Below, in pieces: positions 56,177 through 63,208 of a stretch of 64,000 bases of DNA; position 1 is the stretch's first letter; every line of letters starts with the position of its first letter. The position numbers and the translations under genes were made by a program. This stretch comes from Nitrococcus mobilis Nb-231 (GTDB lineage: Bacteria > Pseudomonadota > Gammaproteobacteria > Nitrococcales > Nitrococcaceae), in NCBI RefSeq assembly GCF_000153205.1, contig NZ_CH672427.1, positions 3,526,596 to 3,590,595 on the forward strand, in the 5' to 3' direction. Under the pieces are notes generated by a model. The model had not been told where the DNA came from, did not search any database, and worked only from the letters and a program-made list of their open reading frames with translations.

Positions 56177-56224
56177 CTGGCTCAAACCATGTCACAAGAG
56201 CCAAATTCTCAACGGCTGCTTCTG

Positions 56225-56262
56225 GCCGGTGAGCGACCGTCGCAGGGACGGTGCTCACCGGC
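56225..56262. repeat. Long two-part hairpin next to the recombinase gene
   Basis: Outer arms GCCGGTGAGC/GCTCACCGGC (perfect 10) enclose inner arms ACCGTC/GACGGT. It lies 9 bases beyond the stop of the tyrosine recombinase gene on the minus strand. It could be a terminator without a T run or part of a recombination site. Confidence 0.5.
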
Positions 56263-56270
56263 TCCGACGG

Positions 56271-56907
56271 CTAGACTTCCGTCTGCTCAGCTATCTCGAG
56301 GGCGTCATCAACCTCGATCCCCAGATGCCGGATTGTGCTCTCCAGCTTCGTGTGGCCAAGCAGGAGTTGCACGGCTCGGAGGTTCCGCGTTCGGCGGTAG
56401 ATCAGGGTCGCCTTGGTACGGCGTAACGAGTGCGTGCCGTATGCGGCCGGATCCAGCCCTATTTGTGCCATCCAGGACTCCACGAGTCTCGCATACTGCC
56501 GTATCGAGATGTGAGGCGAGCGAGTCATTCGACTCGGGAACAGGAACCGATCCGCGCTCAAATGTGCTTCAGCGATCCAGGCGCTGACGGCCTCGCGCGT
56601 CTGGTCACTCTGTTCGAACTGCACCGGCCGTTGCGTCTTCGACTGCATCACGATTGCCCGCCGAGCGACCTGCGTGCCGCGCTGCACATCGCGGACGCGG
56701 AGTCGTGCCAGATCACAGCCCCGGAGCTTGCTGTCGATGGCCAGGTTGAATAGCGCAAGCTCGCGAGTTCGATGCGCCAGTTGCAGGCGCGCGCGGAGCG
56801 CCCAGATCTCCCTCACCTTCAGGGGCGGCTTCTGGCCAATGATTTTGCCCTTGTTCCACGGCACCGCCGGCGTAGCATTGCTATGCGCGTACATGGTCTG
56901 ATTCCTC
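56271..56907 (-). CDS. Tyrosine recombinase-like protein lacking the nucleophile Tyr
   Basis: This protein is about 211 aa if started at the ATG near 56907 (MRNQTMYAHSN). The frame extends to 57017 but those residues look foreign. It has a phage-integrase catalytic domain only: the first arginine in KLRGCDLARLRV, HxxR in THSLRRTKATL and LGHTKLEST. The position that should hold the nucleophile tyrosine, nine residues after the LGH histidine, is histidine (STIRHLGIEV) where relatives have STVRYLG. The protein is therefore probably catalytically dead, though DNA binding may persist. Confidence 0.8.
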
Positions 56908-57049
56908 ATCAACGGGGAGGAAAGCAGATTGTCCAGTGGCTGCGGACACCCCGCGCGTGCTGGTGGCGCTGGTGATTTTGTCGGCGACAGCGGGTCAGTC
57001 GATATTCCGCCTGGCAAGGAAATAATCCATTGGATTAGCCACCAAGGCT

Positions 57050-57145
57050 ATGGCGGCCATTACCGAAGACCAGGAGTTCATCTGCCGGGCGGAGAACCTG
57101 CTGCGCAGCCAAGAGCGTCGGGACCTCATGGATTATCTCGTCGTG
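57050..57145 (+). pseudogene. RelE/HigB-like toxin N-terminal fragment
   Basis: One frame reads AITEDQEFICRAENLLRSQE followed by RRDLMDYLVVHPK, reminiscent of the start of RelE/HigB-type toxins (…RxAEKLLSxxERxxLIxYLAxHP). It then loses similarity and no antitoxin is adjacent. Weak evidence. The rest of 57018-57380 shows nothing else. Confidence 0.3.
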
Positions 57146-57380
57146 CACCCGAAGCCGCTCTTATGCTTGTTGGAATGTTCTTTTCGGACTATCAGCCGAT
57201 TAAGCTGCCCAAGGTCTACCTGAGCTGCCGGGTCGGACGCCGCAATGCGCTATGGGAGCAAAGTGCTCGTCGATCAACGGGGTTGGCTATGGGTGTCGTC
57301 TACGTGTTTGGCAGGCGGCACGTCCTCGGCGTTGTCAGGTTACACTGACGAAACGAACCCGCCGACAAACCCTTAGGCAT

Positions 57381-57866
57381 ATGGCACGGATACTCGACAT
57401 CCGGTTGGCGGTATCCGCCGACGCGACCGCGATAGCGACCATGTCGCGCGACCTCATCGAGACCGGTCTCGACTGGTCGTGGACGCGTGAGCGGGTGGCC
57501 CGCGCCCTCGCTCGTAAAGACACGATCGGGGCAGCCGGATACCTCGGCCTGACGATGACGGGGTTTGCCCTCATGCGTTTCGGTTACGAGGAGGCCAATC
57601 TGGATCTTTTGGCTGTCCGCCCGCCTTGGCGCCGTAGGGGCATCGGCCGGGCGCTGGTACAGTGGCTGGAGGAGTCGGCCCTGGTCGCCGGCATCGGGAT
57701 CGTTCGGATTCAGGTGCGCGCCGATCAGCCGGCCGCGCTGGCATTCTACCGGTCCCTCGGCTACCGGTCCTGGAGGAAGGTGGCTGGCTATTACGGAAAG
57801 CGACAAACCGCGCTATATATGGCGCATGATCTCTGGTGCCCGCCGGTCCTGGACAGCCTTCGCTGA
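57381..57866 (+). CDS. GNAT-family N-acetyltransferase
   Basis: This 161-aa acetyltransferase from ATG 57381 (MARILDIRLAVSADATAI) has the acetyl-CoA-binding motif A in LAVRPPWRRRGIGRALVQWL (about residues 78-97) and motif B in ALAFYRSLGYRSW. Substrate is unknown. RimI-like N-terminal acetylation or small-molecule modification are both possible. It is an intact cargo-like gene in the middle of transposon debris. Confidence 0.85.
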   Translation: MARILDIRLAVSADATAIATMSRDLIETGLDWSWTRERVARALARKDTIGAAGYLGLTMTGFALMRFGYEEANLDLLAVRPPWRRRGIGRALVQWLEESALVAGIGIVRIQVRADQPAALAFYRSLGYRSWRKVAGYYGKRQTALYMAHDLWCPPVLDSLR

Positions 57867-57949
57867 GCACCGTCACGCGTATGGATCTATGAAAAGCCCT
57901 CGCCTCGGGAGTACAGATCGCGCTGCCGACGCAACGTAGCGAAGTCCCG

Positions 57950-58111
57950 TCAAATCCCGGAGCCGACCCGACGCCGCCGATCGACGATGCCAAAGCCGTG
58001 CGACCAGAGTGCCGCGCGCAGCGCGCGCTCGCACGCGGCCTCGCTGCCGTAGCGCTGCTGGAACTCGAGCAGCGCCAGCCCGCGCTGTAGCTGGATGGGG
58101 TTCATCGCCAT
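57950..58111 (-). pseudogene. IS1595-family transposase N-terminal remnant
   Basis: The frame starts MAMNPIQLQRGLALLEFQQR and continues YGSEAACERALRAALWSHGF before changing into unrelated sequence and a stop after 53 residues. This is the standard beginning of IS1595 transposases, up to just before their zinc-binding Cys residues. The rest is missing. Confidence 0.65.
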
Positions 58112-58195
58112 GACTAACCTCCCTCAAGCGACATTTCAGCTAGGCCAATGTCTCATCGGCCACGGCCTTTCTGAAAAACGACGCCAATCAGGTTG

Positions 58196-58549
58196 CATGA
58201 AGGGCGCGGAGCGCAGGAAGGGATCTTGGCGGAGCTGAAGTCGCACCACATGGACTATGTGCCCGTGACCACGTTGCATGGCAATCAGATCTATTTGCTC
58301 GCCCGTATGTTGGCGCACAACCTTGGCCGCGGATTGCAGATGATCGCCCACCCGCGGCAATGTAAGTTCACCGCCAAATGCACGGCATTATGGGCTTTTG
58401 AAGGACTCGGCACCCTCCAGAGTAAGCTCATACAGCGCGCCGATCGGTTGCTGCGCCCCGCCGGCAAGCTCATCCTATCAATGAATTCGAACGAAACTGT
58501 CGAAAGGGAGCTTTCGCATTACCTCGATGCGCTCAAGGCCACTGCCTAA
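58196..58549 (+). pseudogene. IS1380-family transposase C-terminal remnant
   Basis: The plus strand reads HEGRGAQEGILAELKSH, MDYVPVTTLHGNQIYLLARM, LAHNLGRGLQMIAHP and KLIQRADRLLRPAGKLILS to a natural stop. These match the end of IS1380 DDE transposases. Only about 118 residues remain and the upstream portion is replaced by an IS1595 remnant. Confidence 0.75.
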
Positions 58550-58576
58550 ATCGTTGACGTTTATGCAACGCTGGGG

Positions 58577-58966
58577 TTAATGGAACGTGTGCGGCACCGA
58601 CAAGCTAAACACCGGAATCTCGGCATCAAAGTGTACGCCGTCATCAGCGAGCATTTGATAGCTACCACGCATGCTGCCGAACTCGGTGTCCAAGAAGGTG
58701 CCGCTGGTGTACTGAAAACATTCGCCAGGGCCTAAATGCGGTTGCTCGCCGACTACGCCTTCGCCATGCACTTCCTGCACCTCGCCGTTGGCGTTGCTGA
58801 TGATCCAGTGCCGGGTTAGCAATTTCGCGGCGATAGCGCCTTCGTTACGGATTGTCACAGTGTAAGCAAAGGCGTACCTGTTTCGGTCAGGTACCGATTC
58901 TTCCTCGACGTAAACCGACTCAACCTCGACACGGATGAAGTATGGATTATCTTCGTAAGTTACCAT
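58577..58966 (-). CDS. apaG: ApaG/Co2+-Mg2+ efflux-associated protein
   Basis: This 129-aa single-domain protein (fibronectin-like fold) contains YAFAYTVTIRNEGAIAAKLL, the conserved RHWIISNANG and FEYTSG-like segment QYTSGTFLDTEFGSMRGSYQ. Length is nearly the 125 aa of E. coli ApaG. Its exact role is unsettled (linked to Co/Mg resistance and apaH). Here it is separated from ksgA/apaH, having mobile fragments on both sides. Confidence 0.93.
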   Translation of the reverse strand: MVTYEDNPYFIRVEVESVYVEEESVPDRNRYAFAYTVTIRNEGAIAAKLLTRHWIISNANGEVQEVHGEGVVGEQPHLGPGECFQYTSGTFLDTEFGSMRGSYQMLADDGVHFDAEIPVFSLSVPHTFH

Positions 58967-59029
58967 GGCGGCATTTCACCGTGTTGCCCTATTGTCTGCA
59001 AGAGTTTGCCGAATGACAGCCAATCCGGC

Positions 59030-59311
59030 TAGAAGTAGTAGTGGTTGACCATGGCTGTGGAAGACTCGAGCCAGGGGTAATGCGCTCCGTTTGCGGGTCG
59101 TGGCGGCGCTGGGTGCGCACGATCCTTGCCTTTTCCTGGGCTTTGCCGATGAACAGCACGCCCTCGTTTGCCGAGCACGCCTTCAGATAGCGCTGGGCGC
59201 GGTCGTCCTTGCGCTCGCCGCGCTCGAAGGTGATGAGATCGATGCCTTCCTCAAGGGCAAAGCGTTCCATGGCCGCGACGAAGCGCCGGGTCATCGGTGC
59301 CATGCCGACGA
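59030..59311 (-). pseudogene. Fragment of a conserved hypothetical protein
   Basis: The minus strand reads FALEEGIDLITFERGERKDD, RAQRYLKACSANEGVLFIGK and AQEKARIVRTQRR, then changes frame to TAMVNHYYF and a stop. I recognise this pattern (FERGxRKDD… EGVxFIGxAQEK… VNHYYFY) as a conserved family of larger proteins of unknown function found near mobile DNA. Only the middle is left. Confidence 0.5.
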
Positions 59312-59315
59312 GCAC

Positions 59316-59747
59316 GTTCGCTTCTATGTGTACTGCAATTCGCCTGGCGTAGATCCGAACTCGGACCCACGAACTCGCTTCACGCTTGGGCACGAAGCGG
59401 GACACTACTTCATGGGTGAGCACCTGGACAGCGCCGTGCTGATCCTTTGGAAGGACGGTGAGCTTGAATGGTGGCGGCCGTTGCGAACGTGGGGATTTGA
59501 ACGTGCACGAAGTAGTGTTGCATCCATATCTGAGCTCGTATTTGATTCGGCAACCGAGAAGTTCATAAACGGCACCACTGATCCGAGCGATGGAGTTCAC
59601 GCGGGGGGCCACGGCGGCATTTTGGATAAAAAAGGGGTGCCCGCCTGGCATCACCGTAACCAAATCCTCATCGAAGAGGTTATGTCACTGGGGAGATACG
59701 GTTACCTGACGCTGCTTTATCCCGACTCCAGCAGTCCATGCCTGTAG
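59316..59747 (+). pseudogene. ImmA/IrrE-type metallopeptidase fragment
   Basis: The plus strand encodes FYVYCNSPGVDPNSDPRTRF followed by TLGHEAGHYFMGEHLDSA, with the HExxH zinc motif (HEAGH) of ImmA/IrrE peptidases, and about 140 residues in total to a stop. The N-terminus is missing: in front of 59316 the frame is the backwards reading of the neighbouring remnant. ImmA/IrrE proteins cleave repressors or act as antitoxin-linked proteases. Confidence 0.65.
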
Positions 59748-59845
59748 TGAGCGCTATTAGACGAGCGGGTTTTATGGTTTCCCTTGAACGTGAATGTCCG
59801 CTCCTGGCCGAATCCCGCCGCCAAGTGACAAGGAGGAACTGAAGG

Positions 59846-60475
59846 CTAGGCGCCATCCTTACCCGGCCAGGTGATTGACGCGGCGGTTTTTTGCCAAAGC
59901 AGGCATCGGTTGTTGGCCGGCATGGCGATATCGTCGATCAGGCGTAGTCCGGCGGCCCGCGCCAGCCGATCCACGGCGCTGCGGTCGCGGATGCCCATGT
60001 CTCCAGGCTGGCTGCGCAGCGTGGCGTCGAAACGGGCGTTGCTGTCGCTCGTCGGCCGGCCGTCGTAGTGGAACGGGCCGTAGATGATCAGCTTGCCATC
60101 GACCGGCAATACCGTGGGGAGAGCGGCGAAGAACGCCTCCACTTCGCGCCAGCCCATGATGTGCAGCGTATTGGCGGAAAACACGGCATCGAACTGCGTC
60201 TCCGGCCAATCTCCCGTAACGTCGAGGGTCAGCGGCGGCAGCACGTTAGCCAGCGCAGCCTCGTCCAGCCATGCACGGATACCGGCATGGTAGGACTCCA
60301 GGTCCGAGGTCTGCCAGGTCAGATGCGGCAGTGCGGCGCCGAAATACACGGCGTGCTGGCCGGTGCCGCTGCCGATTTCCAGAACCCGTGATCGGTCGGC
60401 GAAATGGCGTTGCAGGACGGCCAGAATGGGCTCGCGGTTGCGCTCACAGGCGGGAGAATGAGGTTTGTATTTCAT
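59846..60475 (-). CDS. SAM-dependent methyltransferase-like protein, DUF938
   Basis: This 209-aa protein from ATG 60475 (MKYKPHSPACERNREPIL) has the SAM-binding motif VLEIGSGTGQHAVYFG near residues 33-48 and the DUF938-specific SANTLHIMGW. A longer frame to 60652 adds 59 residues with no family match. Substrate unknown; the family occurs widely in proteobacteria as a single gene. Confidence 0.88.
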   Translation of the reverse strand: MKYKPHSPACERNREPILAVLQRHFADRSRVLEIGSGTGQHAVYFGAALPHLTWQTSDLESYHAGIRAWLDEAALANVLPPLTLDVTGDWPETQFDAVFSANTLHIMGWREVEAFFAALPTVLPVDGKLIIYGPFHYDGRPTSDSNARFDATLRSQPGDMGIRDRSAVDRLARAAGLRLIDDIAMPANNRCLLWQKTAASITWPGKDGA

Positions 60476-60700
60476 ATCAAAGGATACTGGCTCATCCGTT
60501 CTACAGTGGGTTCCGCGGCCAATATAGCGCTCGGACAGTTCACGGGCCAAGCTGTACCAGGCTGTGTTGACGAACGAGTCGGCCCACGAGGCTTCACGGG
60601 CAGTCGGTTTCGCCGCCGCGTAATGCAGCGTTGCGCGGGGTCGACCAGACACGGCTATCGGCTATCATCGGTATAGTTCTTGATCAGGCCTGAGGAAAGT

Positions 60701-61069
60701 ATGTCGGCAAAGCGATTGACGGCGGAGCATAAGGCCTTTTTGGTGCAAGCTCTGGCGCAGTTCGAGACACCCGAAGAAGCGGCGGCAGCGCTCAAGGGCG
60801 AATACGGCGCTGCGATTTCCCCCCAGGGCGCGGAGGTTTACGATCCAACCAAGCGCGCCGGCAGGCAGCTGAGTCAGCGCTGGTACGAACTGTTCTATGA
60901 GACACGGCGACGTTTCCTGGAGCGCATCGAGGCCATCCCCGAGGCCAACAAGGCGGTGCGCATCCGCCAGTTGGCGCACGCCTCTCGGGCGTTCAAGGCC
61001 AAGGGCAACTACCGTGACATGGCGGGTGGCTCGGGTTGGCAAAATTTATTTTTATGTGCCATATGTTGA
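60701..61069 (+). CDS. DUF2280 protein with an altered C-terminus
   Basis: From ATG 60701 (MSAKRLTAEHKAFLVQALAQ) this is about 122 aa. It matches DUF2280, small phage-type proteins often near terminase genes, through FETPEEAAAALKGEYG and EVYDPTKRAGRQLSQRWYELF. It breaks off after KAKGNYRDMA; the last 15 residues are unlike the family and run into the vapB promoter. Likely a truncated prophage leftover. Confidence 0.72.
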   Translation: MSAKRLTAEHKAFLVQALAQFETPEEAAAALKGEYGAAISPQGAEVYDPTKRAGRQLSQRWYELFYETRRRFLERIEAIPEANKAVRIRQLAHASRAFKAKGNYRDMAGGSGWQNLFLCAIC

Positions 61070-61081
61070 ACACTTGTGGCA
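61057..61081. promoter_or_regulatory. Candidate vapBC operator
   Basis: TGCCATATGT and ACTTGTGGCA form an imperfect inverted repeat (8 of 10 pairs, 5-base centre), ending 13 bases before the vapB start. VapB proteins of the AbrB fold typically repress their own promoter through such sites. Its function is inferred from position. Confidence 0.4.
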
Positions 61082-61094
61082 TTTTTTGGAAACA

Positions 61095-61361
61095 ATGGCA
61101 AGTTCTAAGTCGAGTAATGAAGTTCAGATGGGTGCCCAGGGGCGGCTGGTGATTCCGGCGCGGCTGCGCAAGGCATTGAATCTGAAGCCCGGCGACCGGC
61201 TGGTGGCACGCCAGGTCGGCGACAGTCTGGTGCTGGAGCGACGTGAGGCGATTGAGAAACGGCTGTGGGCAATGTTTTCCCATATTCCAAAAGAGGTGAG
61301 TTTGGTCGATGAGTTGATTGCGGAACGGCGAGCCGAGGCCCGGCGCGAAGACGTGGAATGA
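61095..61361 (+). CDS. vapB: AbrB/MazE-fold antitoxin VapB
   Basis: From ATG 61095 this 88-aa protein has the SpoVT/AbrB swapped-hairpin domain (AQGRLVIPARLRKALNLKPG and RLVARQVGDSLVLERRE), followed by a C-terminal toxin-binding tail. It overlaps the PIN-domain toxin gene by 4 bases (ATGA), the classic vapBC arrangement. Confidence 0.9.
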   Translation: MASSKSSNEVQMGAQGRLVIPARLRKALNLKPGDRLVARQVGDSLVLERREAIEKRLWAMFSHIPKEVSLVDELIAERRAEARREDVE

Positions 61362-61738
61362 GGCGGGTATTGGATGCCTCGGCGGTGCTCGTATACCTCC
61401 ATCAGGAGTCGGGCTGGGAGGTGGTCCAGTCGAGCATTGAGTTGGCTTTTATCAGTGCGGTTAACTGGAGTGAGGTGGCGCAGAAGACCGTTCAAAAAGG
61501 CCTTAATGCCGAGGTTGTGCGCGCGCTGTTGGCGGGGGTCGGTCTGGAAATCGTGCCATTTTTGGCCGCCCAGGCCGAAACCGCCGCCCAACTGTGGGAG
61601 GAGACACACCGACACGGTTTGTCGTTGGCGGATCGCGCCTGTCTGGCGCTAGCGATCGATAGACAGGCGGTGGTCCTAACCGCTGACCGAGCGTGGATGG
61701 ATTTGGCGTTGAGGATCGAGATTCAATCGCTGCGTTGA
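61358..61738 (+). CDS. vapC: PIN-domain toxin VapC
   Basis: This 126-aa PIN-domain ribonuclease has the acidic residues expected for Mg-dependent RNA cleavage: Asp6 in VLDASAVLVYLH, Glu in NWSEVAQK, Asp in LSLADRACLALA and Asp in VLTADRAW. Frame and active site are intact, so unlike the two toxin genes near 30-31 kb this toxin-antitoxin pair may be functional. Confidence 0.9.
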   Translation: MRRVLDASAVLVYLHQESGWEVVQSSIELAFISAVNWSEVAQKTVQKGLNAEVVRALLAGVGLEIVPFLAAQAETAAQLWEETHRHGLSLADRACLALAIDRQAVVLTADRAWMDLALRIEIQSLR

Positions 61739-61864
61739 GGTGGCGGGGGGTGCCGAAGCACGCTTCAGGAGCTGCCATCTTGCCGCGTGGCTTGGCCTTC
61801 ACACTCAAAGGAGAACAGCTTTCAGGCTGCAACGATGTTAGGCGTCGTCTATTCCTGCGTCTAT

Positions 61865-61893
61865 TTGTCACACTCACAAGCAGTGTTTTATAT
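61865..61893 (+). promoter_or_regulatory. Candidate promoter for the DUF917 gene
   Basis: TTGTCA (5 of 6) and TTATAT, 17 bases apart, lie about 72 bases before the start at 61965. The sequence TGTCAC occurs twice around it, 27 bases apart, and might be an operator. Evidence is by motif only. Confidence 0.3.
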
Positions 61894-61964
61894 GTCACTT
61901 CTATTAAAATATTCGCGACTTGCGGAGTATTGTAAGAATTGAAGCAAGCAGCAAGGAGGCTGTG

Positions 61965-63203
61965 ATGTTCGCCATTCGGAAAAAGGAGATCAAAACGGCG
62001 GTAGCCGGAGCGTGCGTGCTTGCCTCGGGTGGCGGTGGCTCTTACCAAGTCGCATGCGAGATCGTCGAGCAAGGCGTTCCCGATGACGCAAGGGTCACGC
62101 TGGTCGGACTCGACGAGCTGTCGAGTCAGCCCGCCGGGTGGCTGGTAGCTTCGGCCAACATGGGGGCGCCCGACGCCTTGTTCAAAACCGCTAACCCCCA
62201 TGCGCCGGCCCATGCCATCCAGGCGATGGAGGCGACGCTGCAAGGGATGGGCACGGTAAGTTCGCGTTTTGCGCGTTTCCCGGCGCGGGGTTTCTCTTGG
62301 GTGCTGCCCATCGAGGTGGGTGCCATCAATACCGCCTCCCCCTTGAGCATTGCCGCCCAGCTCGGGCCGAGCCGCGCGAGCGGTCTGCCGATCATCGACG
62401 CGGACGCCGCCGGGCGCTCGATCCCGACCTTGAGTCTCACCGTGTTCGCCGCCAACGGCATTGCGATTTCCCCAGCGGTGGTTGCCAGTGAAGGCCTACA
62501 TCCGGGGGCATGGCGCTCCGTAACGAGGCGTTACAACAGCGGCGTGATCTGGGTGGACGACGAGATGGCCGCCGAGGATGCAATCATCGGTTTGGTCAAC
62601 ACCACCCCGTTCGGCGGCATTGCCGGGCTGGCGATTTACCCTATGACGGTCCTCGAGCTGCTCGACCGTACGCCGCCGGTAGCCGGAACGCTAAGTCTCG
62701 CTTTAGAGATCGGCCAAGTGCTCGAGTCCTGCTGCGGCGTGGAGCGCGCCGAGCGCGTAGCGTCTTGCATTCGGCAGGCCGGGCGTGCGAGCGAGGTGAT
62801 CTGGCACGGTCGGGTCCGCGAGGTGATCCAGGCGGAGGGTGGTGTAGACGTGGGGCGTATTGTGCTGGAAGACGCTACGGGTTCGGAGGTTCTGTTTACT
62901 ATCTATAACGAGAACGAGAATGTGTATGCCATGCGCAGTGATCGGGATACGCCCTGTGTCCTCGGCCCGGATTCCATCTGCTATGTCACTGCGGGCGACG
63001 ACCCCCTTGCCATCGACAACAGCGACCTCAACCGCTGGTACGAGAAAGCGCCGGATACGCGCCTAGAGCTCTTCGTCCTGGCGGTGCAGGCGGCTCCCGA
63101 GATGCGTAATTCCGTCATCATCGACAACTTCGCAGCCGTGAATCGCTCCTTGGGCTACGGTGGTGCCTACCGACCTTGGTCACCACCGATTTCTGCGGGC
63201 TGA
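61965..63203 (+). CDS. DUF917-family protein
   Basis: From ATG 61965, preceded by AAGGAGG, this 412-aa protein belongs to DUF917, a family often found with hydantoinase/oxoprolinase subunits. Visible family segments are LASGGGGSYQVACEIV near the N-terminus, LPIEVGAINTASPL, IDADAAGRSIPTLSLTVFA and NVYAMRSDRDTPCVLGPDSI. No hydantoinase partner is encoded beside it. The next gene is a PAS sensor starting 5 bases later, so a regulatory link is possible. Function unknown. Confidence 0.85.
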   Translation: MFAIRKKEIKTAVAGACVLASGGGGSYQVACEIVEQGVPDDARVTLVGLDELSSQPAGWLVASANMGAPDALFKTANPHAPAHAIQAMEATLQGMGTVSSRFARFPARGFSWVLPIEVGAINTASPLSIAAQLGPSRASGLPIIDADAAGRSIPTLSLTVFAANGIAISPAVVASEGLHPGAWRSVTRRYNSGVIWVDDEMAAEDAIIGLVNTTPFGGIAGLAIYPMTVLELLDRTPPVAGTLSLALEIGQVLESCCGVERAERVASCIRQAGRASEVIWHGRVREVIQAEGGVDVGRIVLEDATGSEVLFTIYNENENVYAMRSDRDTPCVLGPDSICYVTAGDDPLAIDNSDLNRWYEKAPDTRLELFVLAVQAAPEMRNSVIIDNFAAVNRSLGYGGAYRPWSPPISAG

Positions 63204-63208
63204 TCGAT

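Noticed and set aside
54930-61738. A complete integrative element bounded by tRNA-Met att sites
   Set aside because: No second copy of the tRNA 3' end could be found in the window and the recombinase lacks its nucleophile.
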